64,000 nucleotides of DNA from JBBECJ01 sp963763325 (GCA_963763325.1 CAVXOL010000019.1:62001-126000); one strand, 5' to 3'; shown: positions 7,765 to 19,319, counted from the first letter of the stretch. Program-made: numbers and translations. Notes: generated by a model not told the origin, from the letters alone.

Positions 7765-9688
7765 ATGGTTCAGTTGCAGGTCCGCAATATCCTCGAACCG
7801 CTCTCGGCGGACGAAGTCCGAACGGCAGTACGAATTCTGAAGGCTGAGAAGCCGCTGCCGGAGAAGCATCGATTCATTCAAGTGGCATTGCGAGAGCCGG
7901 ACAAGGCGCACGCTCTGGCGACGATGGCCGGTTCGAATGGACACGCGCCGGATCGGGAGGCGGCGATCGTCCTGCTCGATCACGACACACGCTCGACCTG
8001 GGAGGGCGTCGTCTCGATCTCGGCTGGAACCGTCACGCGCTGGGAGCAGATCCCTGATGTCCAGGCGCCGATCGCGATGGAGGAGTTCTTCGAGTGCGAG
8101 GAGGCCTGCAAGGCTGATCCGGAGTTTCGAGCCGCCCTGGCAAAGCGTGGCGTGACCGATATGGACCTGGTCATGGTCGATCCGTGGTCGGCAGGTCACT
8201 ACGAGGATCACGAGGGACGCAGGCTCTCGCGAGCGTTAGTCTGGGTGCGCGCCGATCCCGACGACAATGGCTACGCCCACCCGGTCGAGAACGTCATTGC
8301 GCTGGTGGATCTGCACGAGTCGGCGGTCTACCGAATTGAAGACTACGGAGTTGTCCCAATTCCGTGGGCGGATGGCAACTATGCGCCGAAGTACACCGGC
8401 GAGCCACGAACCGATCTGAAGCCGATCGAGATCACCCAGCCGGAAGGCGTGTCGTTCACCGTCGACGGTCACGAGGTCGCGTGGCAGAACTGGCGCTTCC
8501 GGGTCGGGTTCACACCGCGTGAGGGACTCGTGCTCCACACGGTTGGCTGGCAGGACGGCGAGACCCTGCGCCCGATTCTCTATCGAGGATCGCTTGCCGA
8601 GATGGTCGTGCCTTACGGCGACACGAATATCACCCAGGCGCGCAAGAACGCTTTCGATGTTGGTGAGTACAACATCGGCCTGCTGGCTAACTCGCTCGAG
8701 CTTGGATGCGACTGTCTCGGAGTGATCCACTACTTCGATGCCGTCGTCTGTGACAACCGTGGCGAGCCGATGACGATCGCGAACGCGATCTGCATGCACG
8801 AGGAAGATGCGAGCCTGCTCTGGAAGCACTCCGACTTCCGCAACGGCTCAACTGAGGTGCGGCGGTCACGCAAGCTGGTTGTGTCGTTCATCTCGACGGT
8901 CGGCAACTATGACTATGGGTTCTACTGGAGCTTCTTCCAGGATGGCACGATCCACTTCGAGATCAAGCAGACTGGGATCCTGACGACGGCCGTGACCGAC
9001 GGCAGCACGCCGCTCAAATACGGCCAGTTGCTCAACACCGACGGGCTCTACGCGCCGATCCACCAGCACTTCTACGGCGTCCGGCTCGATATGGACGTTG
9101 ATGGGACTGAGAACTCGCTCTACGAGATCCATGCCGAGCAGGTGCCGGCGGGTCCCGACAACCCGTACAACAACGCGTTCTACTCGAAGGCGACGATGCT
9201 GACGACGGAGTCCGAAGCCCAGCAGAACGTCGATCCGCTGACCGGGCGAGTCTGGAAGGTTGTCTCTACCAGCCGGACGAATGCGGTTGGCGAGCCAACT
9301 GCCTACCGACTCGTGCCGCAAACCAATGTGTCGGCGTTTGCCGCGCCTGAAGCGAGCGTCTCGAAGCGAGCGGGCTTCATCTCAAAGCACCTCTGGGCAA
9401 CGCCTTGGAATCGGAACGAGAACTTCCCGGCCGGAGACTACCCGAACCAGCATACTGGCGGGGCAGGGCTGCCCCGAGTGGACGGCCGCCGACCGTCGAA
9501 TCGAGAACACCGATCTCGTCCTCTGGTATACGCTCGGCGCCCACCACCCGCCGCGCCTCGAAGACTGGCCGGTCATGCCAGTCACGACTGCGAGCTTCAT
9601 GCTCCAGCCAGCTGGATTCTTCGACCGCAACCCGACGCTTGATGTTGCGCCGTCGAAGCGGCACGAGCAAGGGCATTGCGATACCTGA
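7765..9688 (+). CDS. Copper-containing primary-amine oxidase, frame interrupted at 9469-9472
   Basis: This TPQ-dependent enzyme oxidises primary amines (tyramine, phenethylamine, histamine class) to aldehydes, releasing ammonia and hydrogen peroxide. The ATG at 7765 follows GAGAGGTGG. With this start the key residues line up with Arthrobacter globiformis amine oxidase numbering: catalytic base Asp298 (FDVGEYN), TPQ precursor Tyr382 (GNYDYG), copper ligands His433 and His435 (HQHFYG). The third histidine (LGAHHPPR, about 593) and the WPVMP and GFFDRNP motifs lie after a shift of frame caused by an extra C in CCCC near 9470. The span is 1 modulo 3, so removing one base yields an intact protein of about 640 aa, the family's usual length. 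No signal peptide. A hairpin follows at 9720. Confidence 0.9.
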
Positions 9689-9719
9689 GCCGGCACGACG
9701 ACAGAACCAAGTGAGAGAC

Positions 9720-9756
9720 CGGAGAGGGCGCGGTGACATACCGGTTGCCCTCTCCG
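9720..9756 (+). terminator. Hairpin terminator after the amine oxidase
   Basis: CGGAGAGGGC at 9720-9729 pairs perfectly with GCCCTCTCCG at 9747-9756, with an inner CGGT/ACCG stem. The following run is T-poor. Confidence 0.5.
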
Positions 9757-9846
9757 TGATCCTTCGGTGCTGATGATCCATCGTTGCCCGTCCTGCGTAA
9801 ACCCGTTGGACTCTGTTGACGATCGCCGGTAGCGATAGGCACAGAT

Positions 9847-10821
9847 ATGCGCAGATGGAATGCACTCCTCACTGTCGTCTTGATCAGCAGCGTGCTGGCA
9901 AGCTGCGGTGGCGATGAAAGCCCGATGGAGACCCCTGCCCCCCAATCAGCGGTGACTGTAACGGCGGCGGTTGGCAGCGTCTCGCCAACGCCGGAAGCGA
10001 TGGCCAGCGCCACAATGGCGATGCCGACGGCGACCAGCGCCGAGACATCTACGCCGACGGTCGCCGCTTCGCCGACGATGGTTGCGTCGCTACCGTTCCG
10101 AGTCACCGTGCCTGTTGAGGCCTTTCCCGTCGATGCTGCCTTCGTGACGCTTGAGCGCTGGACCTGGGCAGCGTTCGGCGGGACCGAAGAGTTCGCCGAG
10201 AGCGGACCGGGGCGCTCGATCAACTATCTCGACGCCGGCAGTGAACTCTGCTTCATCGCGCCGATCCAGGGTGGCGCCGACGCAACAATCTTCCGCTCGG
10301 ATGGCACGAGCGAGACGATCAGCAGCGAGCAGACCCAACCAACGAACGTGAACGTGGGAGACGTGACTGTCTACGGTGACAACAACGCGGTCAACTGCAG
10401 GAACGCCGGGCAGACTCCCTCGGTCACGATCGTCGCCGGCATCTGGCGGGTCGATCCCACGTTGGACATGACGTTGCCAGGAGGACTAACCGCGGAAGTT
10501 CTCGCAAAGGGCCAACCGAGCATCTTTCCAGCGGAACCTGCGGTCGTGACCATCGAACGCTTGACGTTAGAGCCGGAAATGTCCGTCGAATTCCCAGAAG
10601 GGGCGATCGCACTCATCTTCGTCGAGGAAGGGTCCGTCTCGCTGACAGGAGCCATCAATGCGACGGTGTCTCGCGGGATCGGAACGACGATCGAGTCGTC
10701 TGCCGGAGATGCGGTTGCACTGGAGGCTGAGGACGGCGCGCAGTTGGTCGCCTCGGGGAGCGGAATTTCCGCGACGGCACCATCATCCATCATCGTCGTG
10801 ACGATTGACGCGTCAAGCTAG
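9847..10821 (+). CDS. Lipoprotein with Thr/Ala-rich linker and cupin-like beta domain, 324 aa
   Basis: The start MRRWNALLTVVLISSVLASC is a lipoprotein signal with lipobox L-A-S-C at about residue 20. Residues 21-85 are a low-complexity Ala/Thr/Pro linker. Two beta-rich segments follow (about 85-200 and 205-324). Both begin with a similar phrase (FVTLERWTW and VVTIERLTL), and the second continues PEMSVEFPEGAIALIFVEEG, which resembles a cupin strand order without obvious metal histidines. An internal duplication of a cupin-like fold is my inference. No enzyme motif is visible. It ends about 20 bases before the convergent ABC permease gene. Confidence 0.6.
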   Translation: MRRWNALLTVVLISSVLASCGGDESPMETPAPQSAVTVTAAVGSVSPTPEAMASATMAMPTATSAETSTPTVAASPTMVASLPFRVTVPVEAFPVDAAFVTLERWTWAAFGGTEEFAESGPGRSINYLDAGSELCFIAPIQGGADATIFRSDGTSETISSEQTQPTNVNVGDVTVYGDNNAVNCRNAGQTPSVTIVAGIWRVDPTLDMTLPGGLTAEVLAKGQPSIFPAEPAVVTIERLTLEPEMSVEFPEGAIALIFVEEGSVSLTGAINATVSRGIGTTIESSAGDAVALEAEDGAQLVASGSGISATAPSSIIVVTIDASS

Positions 10822-10841
10822 CGGTTTGGCCCGGTGAGCCA

Positions 10842-11780
10842 TTAATGTACGACGCCATCATCGCGGCGTTCGCGTGTGCGCGGGTCAAGGGCGTCTCGAA
10901 GGGCGTCGCCAATCACGTTGAGGGCGAGAACGGTGAGAAAGAGCATCGTGCCGGGGGCGACGGCGATCCACCAGGCGGGGCCAAGCAGCCGCTGGCCGTC
11001 GCGGAGCATGTTGCCCCAGCTGGGTGCTTCGGGATCGCCACCAGCGCCGAGGAACGAGAGCGAGGCCTCGGCCAGGATCGCGTAGGCAGCGATGAAGGTG
11101 CATTGCACGATCAGCGGTGAGACCGAGTTTGCCAGGACGTAACGCCACAGGATGCGCGGATCGGTCTGGCCGATAGAGCGGGCCGACTCGATGTAGGGCA
11201 GCTCGCGGATGACGAGGGTCGTCGAGCGCATCAACCGCGCGACGTTCGGGGTGTAGACGAGCGAGAGCGCGAGGATGATGCTGCTCGTGCGGGGCCCGAA
11301 GCTGATGACGACGGCGATCGCCAACAGGACGCCGGGGAAGGCCATGAAGCCATCCACGATCCGCATGACGATCGGGTCGACCCGGCGATAGAAGCCGGCG
11401 ACGATCCCCAGCAGCGTACCAAGTGTCCCACTCACAAGCGTCACGATCGCTCCAACCAGTAAGGACACGCGACCACCGTCGATCAGCCGGCTGACGATGT
11501 CGCGGCCGAGCTCATCGGTGCCGAGCGGGTGGGAGATGGATGGCGGCTGGAGCCGGATCGCTGGGTCGATGAAGCGGGGGTCATGCGGGACGATCAACGG
11601 CGAGAGGATTGCTGCAACGGCAACAATCGAGATGAAAACGATGCTCGCGCAGGCTGACCTGGACGCGAACAGCAGCCGATACCACGATCTCCGATTGTCG
11701 CGGCCGTAGGTCGCTCGCCAGCCGGTTGGCCGCGTTCGGAGACCGCCGGTGCTGCTGACGCGCGCCCTACCGGCCGACAT
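10842..11780 (-). CDS. Dipeptide/oligopeptide ABC transporter permease, DppC type
   Basis: This 312-aa inner-membrane permease is the second of the pair in a family-5 peptide or nickel importer. The start is the ATG at 11780 (MSAGRARVSS), overlapping the end of the upstream permease gene by 14 bases; the longer frame to 12068 is a shadow of that gene. Motifs include HPLGTDELGRDIVSRLIDGG, typical of DppC/OppC proteins, and the EAA loop ESARSIGQTDPRILWRYVLA that contacts the ATPases, then EASLSFLGAG. No ATPase genes (dppD/F) are in the window, so the ATP subunits must come from elsewhere. Confidence 0.9.
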   Translation of the reverse strand: MSAGRARVSSTGGLRTRPTGWRATYGRDNRRSWYRLLFASRSACASIVFISIVAVAAILSPLIVPHDPRFIDPAIRLQPPSISHPLGTDELGRDIVSRLIDGGRVSLLVGAIVTLVSGTLGTLLGIVAGFYRRVDPIVMRIVDGFMAFPGVLLAIAVVISFGPRTSSIILALSLVYTPNVARLMRSTTLVIRELPYIESARSIGQTDPRILWRYVLANSVSPLIVQCTFIAAYAILAEASLSFLGAGGDPEAPSWGNMLRDGQRLLGPAWWIAVAPGTMLFLTVLALNVIGDALRDALDPRTRERRDDGVVH

Positions 11781-12723
11781 TGCCGTGTCGCAGGCGTGGG
11801 TCAATGAAGACGTAGAGCAGATCGACCAGCAGGTTCGCCAGCAGGTAGCAGCCTGCGATGACCATGACGACGCCCTGAATGACGGGGTAGTCGCGGCGTG
11901 AGATGCTGTTGACGACGAGTTGACCCATGCCCGGCAGGTTGAAAACGGTTTCGACGACAACCGCCCCGCCGAGCAGGTCTCCGAGTGTATAGCCGAGGAC
12001 GGTGACGGCCGGCAGGAGGGCGTTGCGAAGGGCATGCCGGATGGCGACGTAGGTGGGGGAGAGGCCACGTGCGACCGCTGCGCGGATGTAGTCCTCGTGC
12101 AGAACGTCGAGCATCGAGGCGCGAATCAGGCGAGCAGGTAGCCCCGCGATCGAGCAGCCCAGTGCCAGCGACGGTAGCAGCATCGAACGGGCATGGTCGA
12201 TCGGAGAATCAAGGAACGGCACGTAACCGCCCGATGGCAACCAGCGCAAAGTCACCGCGAAGACCAGGACGAGCAGGATCGCCAGGAAGAAGTCGGCGAT
12301 CGCGGTCCCGATAATCGCCAACAACATCAGGAGGCGGTCGATCAGCGAGTTACGGCGAATGGCGGCGATAACTCCTGCCGGAATGCCGATGAGCAGGGCG
12401 ATGACGAACGAGTAGAGCGTGAGTTGGAGCGTCGGGGCGATCCGATCGACGATGGCCGCTGAGACAGGCCGGTCGAGGAAGAGCGACTCGCCGAAGTCGA
12501 GCCGGACGATATCCATCAGCCAGCGCGGATACTGCACCAGCAGCGGGTCGTCCAGCCCGAGTCGTTCGCGTGCGCGGGCGACCTGCTCGGGAGTCGCTTC
12601 CGGACCGAGCATCACAGCCGCTGGATCACCGGGAGCGAGGTGGAGGAGAGTGAACGTGATTGTGCCGACGACGAGCGCGACCGGAATCAGCGCCAGCAGC
12701 CGCCGCACGACGAAGCCGATCAT
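11767..12723 (-). CDS. Dipeptide/oligopeptide ABC transporter permease, DppB type
   Basis: The 318-aa protein starts MIGFVVRRLLALIPVALVVG, the standard beginning of DppB/OppB permeases, with HLAPGDPAAVMLGPEAT and the periplasmic LGLDDPLLVQY segment before the helices. The EAA loop reads IRAAVARGLSPTYVAIRHAL, and ETVFNLPGMGQL is the family signature. The ATG at 12723 overlaps the repaired dppA stop as ATGA, so translation is probably coupled. It forms a heterodimeric pore with the DppC-type product. Confidence 0.9.
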   Translation of the reverse strand: MIGFVVRRLLALIPVALVVGTITFTLLHLAPGDPAAVMLGPEATPEQVARARERLGLDDPLLVQYPRWLMDIVRLDFGESLFLDRPVSAAIVDRIAPTLQLTLYSFVIALLIGIPAGVIAAIRRNSLIDRLLMLLAIIGTAIADFFLAILLVLVFAVTLRWLPSGGYVPFLDSPIDHARSMLLPSLALGCSIAGLPARLIRASMLDVLHEDYIRAAVARGLSPTYVAIRHALRNALLPAVTVLGYTLGDLLGGAVVVETVFNLPGMGQLVVNSISRRDYPVIQGVVMVIAGCYLLANLLVDLLYVFIDPRLRHGNVGR

Positions 12724-14369
12724 CCCTCCAGCCAGGCGTTCGAGAACTCTGGTTGCATCTCGGTCGGGCCGATCTCGTGGAGGTCTGCGGCCCGGACCAG
12801 GATGCGGAGGCTGTTGCCGATCTTCAAACGAGGAACGTCCTCGTAAAACATCGCCTGCACCTGTTCCCAGATGCGCGAAGCGCACGTCATAGTCGGACTC
12901 GGTCTGGAGATCGGAGAGCAGCTCGTCCTTCTCCTCGTTCTCCCACCAGCCTTGCGCCGACGCTGTTAGGTTGCGCATGACCGGATCGGGGCGGAAGCTC
13001 GCCCAGGCGGTATACATCTCCCAGGCCGTCTCGTCGTCACGACGGTCACTGAGGGTCGCGCCGTCGTAGACCTGAAGATCGACGGTGAAGCCGACGGCTT
13101 CCAGTTGCTGTGCCATTGTCAGTGTGCCGTTGTATTCCTGCGGGACGTCCTGGGTGGTCATGATCCGCAGCGTCGCGCCGTCGTAACCGGCTTCTTCGAG
13201 CAGTTCGCGCGACGCGTCAGGATCGTTGACGTTGAAGAACTCGATGCCGGCTTCCGTGTACCAGGTTGGCGCGCCGGGGACGAGTTCAGGTGTCAGTTCG
13301 TAGAAGCCCTCGCCGAAACCGGCCTGCATGATCGCGGCGTGGTCGAGCGCCGACTGGACCGCCCGGCGCACCCGCAAGTCTTCGAGAACCGGAGAGCGCA
13401 GGTTGAGGACGATATTGAGCCAGGCGTCAGCAGGCAGCGTATCGACGGCGACGTTGTCGCTGCCTTCGAGGGTTGCCGTACTGGTCCGGACTGGCCGTCT
13501 CGAGGTAGTGGTAATCGCCTGCCTGGATACCGGCGATGCGGGATGCCTCGTTGCGGACCGGAATGAACTCGATCGCGTCGAAGTGCTGAGCCTTGCTACC
13601 AGCGTAACCACCTGGATCGCCTTCGGGAGAGGCGTAGTCGTCAAAGCGTTCGACGCGAACGTGAACGTCGGGCTGCCACTCAATGAAGCGGTACGGACCG
13701 GTCCCTATGTACTCGGCCAGGCTCGTCTCGTCGGACTGGTCGAGGATTGACGCCGGATAGATCGCGCAACCCTGGAGCTGGCGGGCGAGCGACATCGCGA
13801 AGGTGCCGAACGGCTGGTTCATCTGAAACTCGATCGTATGCTGGTCTGTTTCGACGATGGCGTCGGTCGCATCCAGCAGGCTTTCGCCGAGCCCCGAGAG
13901 CGTTCCCCAGCGCTGGACCGAGGCGATGACATCGGCGGCAGTCATCGTCTCCCCATTATGGAACGGTCACATCCTCGCGGAGCGTGATCGTATTGAGCAG
14001 CCCGTCCTCGCTCACCTCATGGCTGGCAGCCAGCAAGGGGACCGGGCGGTAGTCGGCGTCCCAGGTGAAGAGCGTCTCGTAGATGTGCGACGTGACGAGC
14101 ATGACGATCGAATCAGTCGTCTGCATCAGGTCGAGATTTGGCGGGTCACCGGTCAGCGCGACCTTGAGCGTTCCGCCACGGACTGGTACTCGCCTCGATG
14201 GAGTGTCAGTCGGCTCCGCGGTTGATCCGGAGCGATCGTCACTACCTCCTCCACACGCGGCCAGCAGACCGGCGGCGGGAATCGCCAGGCCGATGCCTGC
14301 TGCGGCACGGAGCAGCGCGCGACGACTGACTCGTCGTCGAAACGGTTCTTCGGTTTCCAGGACAGTCAC
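12720..14369 (-). CDS. Family-5 extracellular solute-binding lipoprotein, DppA type; three frame interruptions
   Basis: This is the ligand-binding component of the importer encoded downstream. A GTG at 14369 preceded by GAGGGG starts a twin-arginine-like leader (RRRVSRRALLRAAAGIG) ending in the lipobox L-A-A-C. The protein then shows GGTLKVALTGDPPNLD, SHIYETLFTWDADYRPVPLL, FHNGETMTAADVIASVQRW and IGTGPYRFIEW, all typical of SBP family 5, and ends NAWLEG. The frame shifts near 13968, 13470 and 12873; each is repaired by removing one base. The span is a multiple of three, as expected for three insertions, giving about 548 aa. These look like sequence errors. The ligand cannot be told. Confidence 0.85.
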
Positions 14370-14493
14370 TCGGAATCCCCTCAACCAACTGGGCGATCGT
14401 TGCCGTGACAGCGCCTCTCATTGTCACCGACGCGGCGAGAGAGGTCAAATCCCTCCGTTGTCGCAATGAACGGATAGGAAGGACAGCCATGCC

Positions 14494-15252
14494 CTACGGC
14501 AACGTGAGAATCTGCGGGCCGTTGTTGGTGATCGCGATGGTGTGTTCGAATTGGGCTGAGCGGGAACCATCCTCGGTGATAATCGTCCAGCCGTCGCGGA
14601 GGGTGCGCACCTTGGGCGAGCCAGCCACGATCATCGGCTCGATAGTGAAGACCATGCCTGGCTTGAGGATTGGGCCGTCGCCAGCAGGGCCGTAGTGGGG
14701 GAGCGACGGCGCCTCGTGCATGTTGCGGCCGATCCCGTGCCCGAACAGGTCGCGCACGACGGAGAAGCCGTGCTGGTTGACATACTGCTCGATCGCGTGG
14801 GAGATGTCGGTCAGCCGCTTGCCGGCTCTTGCCTGCTCAATGCCGACGAGCATCGACTCGTGGCAAACGTCCATCAGCCGCTGCGATTCAGCGTCAATCG
14901 TGCCGACCGGGTAAGTCCAGCACGAGTCTCCGTGCCAGCCGTTGAGGATGATGCCGATATCGAGCGCGATGACATCGCCGTCCTTGAGGACCTGGTCGCC
15001 GGGGATGCCGTGGACGACCTGATCGTTGACGGCGACACAGATGCTGGCCGGGAAGCCGTGAAAGCCCTTGAAGGACGGCACGCCACCATGGAGCCGGATG
15101 TACGCTTCCGTGATGCGGTCGAGTTCGCCAGTCGTGACACCGGGCCGAATGTGCTCACGGATCATGGCGTGTGTGTCAGCGACGAGCCGACCAGCGTCAC
15201 GCATCAGCGCGATCTGCTTGTCGTTCTTGAGAGTGATCTTGCCTCGGGACAT
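14494..15252 (-). CDS. map: Type I methionine aminopeptidase
   Basis: This removes the initiator methionine from nascent proteins. At 252 aa it is normal length for a type I enzyme. The five metal ligands are visible: Asp in ALDIGI, Asp in WHGDSCWTY, His in FGHGIGRNMHE, Glu in FTIEPMI and Glu in QFEHTIAI. The start MSRGKITLKNDKQIALMRDAG is canonical. The gene stands alone rather than in the usual secY-adk-map ribosomal cluster. Its stop is about 110 bases from the solute-binding gene start. Confidence 0.95.
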   Translation of the reverse strand: MSRGKITLKNDKQIALMRDAGRLVADTHAMIREHIRPGVTTGELDRITEAYIRLHGGVPSFKGFHGFPASICVAVNDQVVHGIPGDQVLKDGDVIALDIGIILNGWHGDSCWTYPVGTIDAESQRLMDVCHESMLVGIEQARAGKRLTDISHAIEQYVNQHGFSVVRDLFGHGIGRNMHEAPSLPHYGPAGDGPILKPGMVFTIEPMIVAGSPKVRTLRDGWTIITEDGSRSAQFEHTIAITNNGPQILTLP

Positions 15253-15397
15253 GCGGTTATCAGCTTTCAGCTATCGGCCGTCAGCTTTTCGCGTAGACGG
15301 CGTGGGATGAATGGCGAGGGGCGTAGGTCATACGTCCCCTGTCGAAACGCGAATCAATTGTACAGCCGCCGGTCAACGTTGGCCTGATCGCGCCGGC

Positions 15398-16745
15398 TCA
15401 GTCCACCGGCTGGAAGAAGTGTCGCTCGAGCCAGCGGGCGACATCTCGGCCGATCCCCGCGCCTTGCACATCGGCGGAGCGGAAGTGCAGTCCCTGGTAG
15501 ACCCGCGCGTCGATCGTGTCGTCGATGACGTCGCGAAAGTGGTTGTACTCACGCGTGACATCGGCCTGGCCGGGCACGACTCGGACGAGGCTGAAGTCGG
15601 TGCTGCCCTTGCCGAAGAAATCTTCGGCAGCGTGCATGAACCCGCCGGTGAAGCAATTGTAGCTGGAAGAGTGATCCGGATATGGCGGGGCGACAAGCAG
15701 TGGTGTCCAGGCCGGATCGCCGATCGTTAGTCGGTTGCCGTCGTTGTTGCCCTCGTGGATTGCCGTGACCGGACGCCAGAAACTCCAGAACTCCTTGTCA
15801 TTGAAGCAATTGATCAGGGCATCGGCGCCTGCCATGCTCGTCATCGCGAAGAGTCGCGCCTGCTCGGACGTTGTAAGTCCACGCTCTTCGGCGACATCGC
15901 GGAACGCACGATTGTACATCTCGACGGGGTTGACGCTGAAGAACTGAGCGACGGCCTCCTGTTCGGCGTTGCGCCGACTGTTCGTCGCCGAACCAAGAAG
16001 CTTGACCTCGTAGTACTCAAGCGTGTAGAGGAGGCTCTTGAGGGGTCGCGGGCCCTTCGAGCGAAACTGTGACGCGCTGTCGAGCATGAATGGATCGACC
16101 GTCAGCATCCAGGAATTCGGGTCGATGACGAAGCCCGGTGGTGTCGGCCGCCACTGGCCGGGATCTGTTCCTGCCGACCACATGGCCGACTCCCATCGAC
16201 CGTCGTCCGCGCGGTCGGCGAGCATCGCGTCGGCTGCTGCCTCTCCGATTGCGATCCCTGCTTCGACGGCGTCGAGGCCGTCGGCTGCCGTCGCCTGCGC
16301 AACCGACTCATCATAGGCTGCGTTGAGCCGGTCGATGATTGCCTGCGGCATCGCCGGAACCGTTACAAGGCCAACCAGTACCCGATGGGCGGCTGTCGCT
16401 GCGGCGGCACCGGTCGAGGCGGTCTCATCAGCGTCGAGTTCTCCGAGATACGGCTGATACCCGCCGTCGATCGCGTTGACCGCGTCATAGACGGCGCCCT
16501 GAACGATCGCCATATGTATCGGATGCGACCTGCGGCGGCATACCGATGCCCGGCGTCGGCGCTGTTGGAGCGTTGCCGAACGCTTCGTATGCATACCGAT
16601 TCCAGTCCACGACGACGGTGTTTAGTGGTTGGGCATTCGCGTGCTGCCGCGCGCCGCCCAACGGTGCAAGCGCGAGCACGATGAGTGTCACGAGAACGAT
16701 CGATGTGAGCGCGCGGTGACGCGCGCGGGTTTGAGACTCACGCAT
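15398..16745 (-). CDS. Vanadium-dependent haloperoxidase/PAP2-related exported protein, frame interrupted near 16525
   Basis: The N-terminal frame (ATG at 16745, GAGGA five bases upstream) gives a signal peptide (SIVLVTLIVLALAPLGGA) and VVVDWNRYAYEAF. The C-terminal frame continues MAIVQGAVYDAVNAIDGGYQ through residue about 449. The active-site blocks of the haloperoxidase/acid phosphatase superfamily appear in order: K-E-F-W-S-F-W-R-P-V-T-A, then P-D-H-S-S-S-Y-N in place of P-S-G-H, then A-R-V-Y-x-G-x-H-F-R-x-A-D. The AMVxxAxYDAVNAI start is typical of the bacterial vanadium haloperoxidase-like group. The span is 1 modulo 3, so one extra base accounts for the break. Whether it is a haloperoxidase or a phosphatase cannot be told from sequence alone. 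Confidence 0.8.
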
Positions 16746-16944
16746 AGCGGTCCTCATTTCTCCCTGTCGGACGAGACACGCATGTCGGCACGGCCGAAGG
16801 ACCCGCCGGGCGGCAGCGAACGATGTCGATCGCGTCCAGCGAATCCTCCGGTGTCATGCACTGTAGAGAGTTGGCGTCGTTGCGGCATCCGCGTAACCAC
16901 CCAGATGCGGCAGGGTGTTGCTGGCGGATACCACCCACCTGGGA

Positions 16945-19255
16945 TCAGGCGAGATCGTGCCGTAGCGCGAATGCGGTGGCGTCGGCTTTGTTCTGAGCGT
17001 CGATCTTGCGATAGAGATTGTTGATGTGCCGCTCGACCGTGCGGATGCTGAGGCAGAGTTGAGCAGCGATCTCCTTGTTGCTGCGGCCACCCGCAATCAG
17101 CAGCAATACCTCAATCTCGCGAACGGTCAGACCAGCCAGTCGCGGCGAGGCGTCCGGCGACGCGACGAGACGCTCGGTGAGTCCAGTCCAGCGCAGCGTC
17201 TTTGGCATCAGCCAATGGCAGTCCATAGCCGTCTGACCATGCACGATGCCAGCCGTCGGGACCGAGCTGTGCTTTGATCACCGGGACGCGTCGATCGTAG
17301 TTCCGTTGGGTCGATGGCGGAACCGGGACCCCGATTGTGTCCCGCAGGCACGCAACGACGCCGAGCAGGCGCGCGGCTCGTGCGGCGGCTTCTTCTGCCG
17401 TCGCAAGCCAGGCACACGTCTCAAATGTCTGTGCGATGAAAGCGCGGATCGCCGGTGTCGTAGTCGAGTTCGAACGCAGCGTCGGAGCACCCGGCGCGCA
17501 CCCTCGTAGATCACCGCGTGCCAACGCGATGTCGGCCTGACCACCGAGGACTCTGCGTGAGATGCCAGTAGTGGCCGTGCCGCTCGGCGAGTTCCAACGC
17601 TTCATCGAGCACGACGGACGCTCGGTCCAATTCGTTGTTCTGTTGCAGCGAGTGGCCCAGGTTAGAGAGCGTGACCATCAGCCGTGGATCGGTGGTGTCG
17701 GCGGAGGATCTCCGCCGCGGCCTGATACAAAGCCACAGCCTGATCCACGTCGCCAGAGAAAGTGCGCGATCCGGCCGAGGCCATGCAGGCAAGTTCCGAC
17801 ACCAACCTCATCACCCAGGTCGGCTGTAGATGGCACGAGCCTCGTCTTGTGCGGCTCGGGCGTATCTCGAAGTCACCCAGTATCGTCGCATTCGATCCAA
17901 TCTCCCAAAGCACGTGGGCACGCAGATTGTCCGGGACGTTTCCCTGCATTCGCCAGTCCTTGTGTGAGCCACCGTTGCGATTCAGGAACAGCTCCACGCA
18001 TGAACCAGAACCAGGCGAAGAAACACGCCAAGCCGAAGTCCCAGCGAATCGGGTCATTCACTATTGCCCATTCCAGTATGAGCCGCACATTTTCTTTCTC
18101 GACGTCGCCACGCTGAAGCCAGCCGGCAACGTGCGGCGTATGCCAATCGCGCTCGGATTCGGAAAACGTGTGCAAAAGATAGTACAGGAATCGCCGATAA
18201 ATCTCGTCCGCTTCGTCGAGACGCGCGCAACTGTTCGAGCCCGAACTCGCGGATGGTTTCAAGCATCCCGTAGCGGGTCGAGCCGTCGACGTGCTCTATT
18301 CTCCGGACGAGATTGTGGTCGATGAGCGTTGTCATGCCATTCAGGACGTTTGTGTCCGGGTCACTGATAGCTTCAGCACTTTCGAGTGACCAGCCGCCAG
18401 GGAAGACCGCCAGCATTCGAACAAGGCGCTGGTCGGGAGGTCTGGAGCAGGTCATAGCTCCAGGCGATGGTGTCTCTGATCGACTGCTGACGCGCCGGAA
18501 GATCAGCATGCCCCGCCTACCAGAATGGGCAAGGCGTGGTCGAGCCGAGTCAGGAGGTCTCGCGGTGACAGGACGATGGTCTGCGCCGCTGCGAGTTCGA
18601 TCGCGAGCGGCAATCCGTCGAGTCGTCGACAGATACCGACGACGGTGTCGGCGTTGCCGGTCGTCAACCGATGAACTCAGGCCGGTGTGTTTGTGCATCG
18701 CTGAACAAACAACGCCACGGATTCGGATTGAGCGAGGTCCGCAAGCGACAGCCGCGCCGGCGGTATTCGGCAACGCCAACGGCGGAACTGGCGCCTCCTG
18801 TTCGCCCGCGAGTCGCAAGGCGATCCGACTTGTAATGAGCACTCCGAGTGCCGGGAGATTGGACGAGGAGAGTCGGAGATCAACGGAGGATGCCGCAAGG
18901 AGATGTTCGAAGTTGTCAAGGAGGACCAGAGGCTCTCTCGTCTGGAGGAACGCTCAGTCAAGTTGAGCTTCGGAGACACTCCAGATAGCTGGTTGAAGAC
19001 CAAGTGTGGTCGCCACCGTAGGCTGCCACCGTGTCCGGTTCGGTCACCGTTATGCGCGAGCGCAGACGAAGAAGACGCCATCCCGAACCGATCGCGAACC
19101 TTCGTGGCGACTCGCCAAAGCCAGGCGCGTCTTCGCCAACACCACCTGGGCCGGTGAAGGTCAGAAGCCGCGACGAACTGAGCAGGCGAACGGCCTGCTC
19201 GATCTGCGCGAGCGCGCCCGATGAAACTGGTCAGATGTGTCGGCAGCCTGGCCAT
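16945..19255 (-). pseudogene. ATPase-TPR-LuxR transcriptional regulator, many frame interruptions
   Basis: Pieces in all three minus-strand frames assemble collinearly into a regulator of about 770 aa. They include an N-terminal LPTHLTSFIGR as in AfsR/LuxR ATPases; ATKVRDRFG and SPKLNLTER; then VLITSRIALRLAGEQE-type sensor sequence; LVRMLAVFPGGWSLESAEAI with YGMLETIREFGLEQL of the winged-helix region; TPR-like segments (LSNLGHSLQQNNELDRASVV); and a C-terminal LuxR HTH (LTVREIEVLLLIAGGRSNKE). The ATG at 19255 follows GGAGC. At least eight shifts are needed, and the Walker A region is unreadable in the given frames. The span is 1 modulo 3. Because neighbouring genes also carry insertions, poor sequence is likelier than true decay, but the density here is the highest in the window. 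Confidence 0.65.
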
Positions 19256-19319
19256 ATCCCAGCTCCAGTGACGTTGACAGATGAATCACTGACTGGCTGA
19301 ACGACTGAAGAACTGACCG

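Noticed and set aside
11767..13683. A 638-codon frame joining solute-binding sequence to a permease
   Set aside because: Its first part changes frame twice relative to the binding-protein family and its middle is a shadow. The binding protein ends with its own TGA overlapping the permease ATG at 12723.
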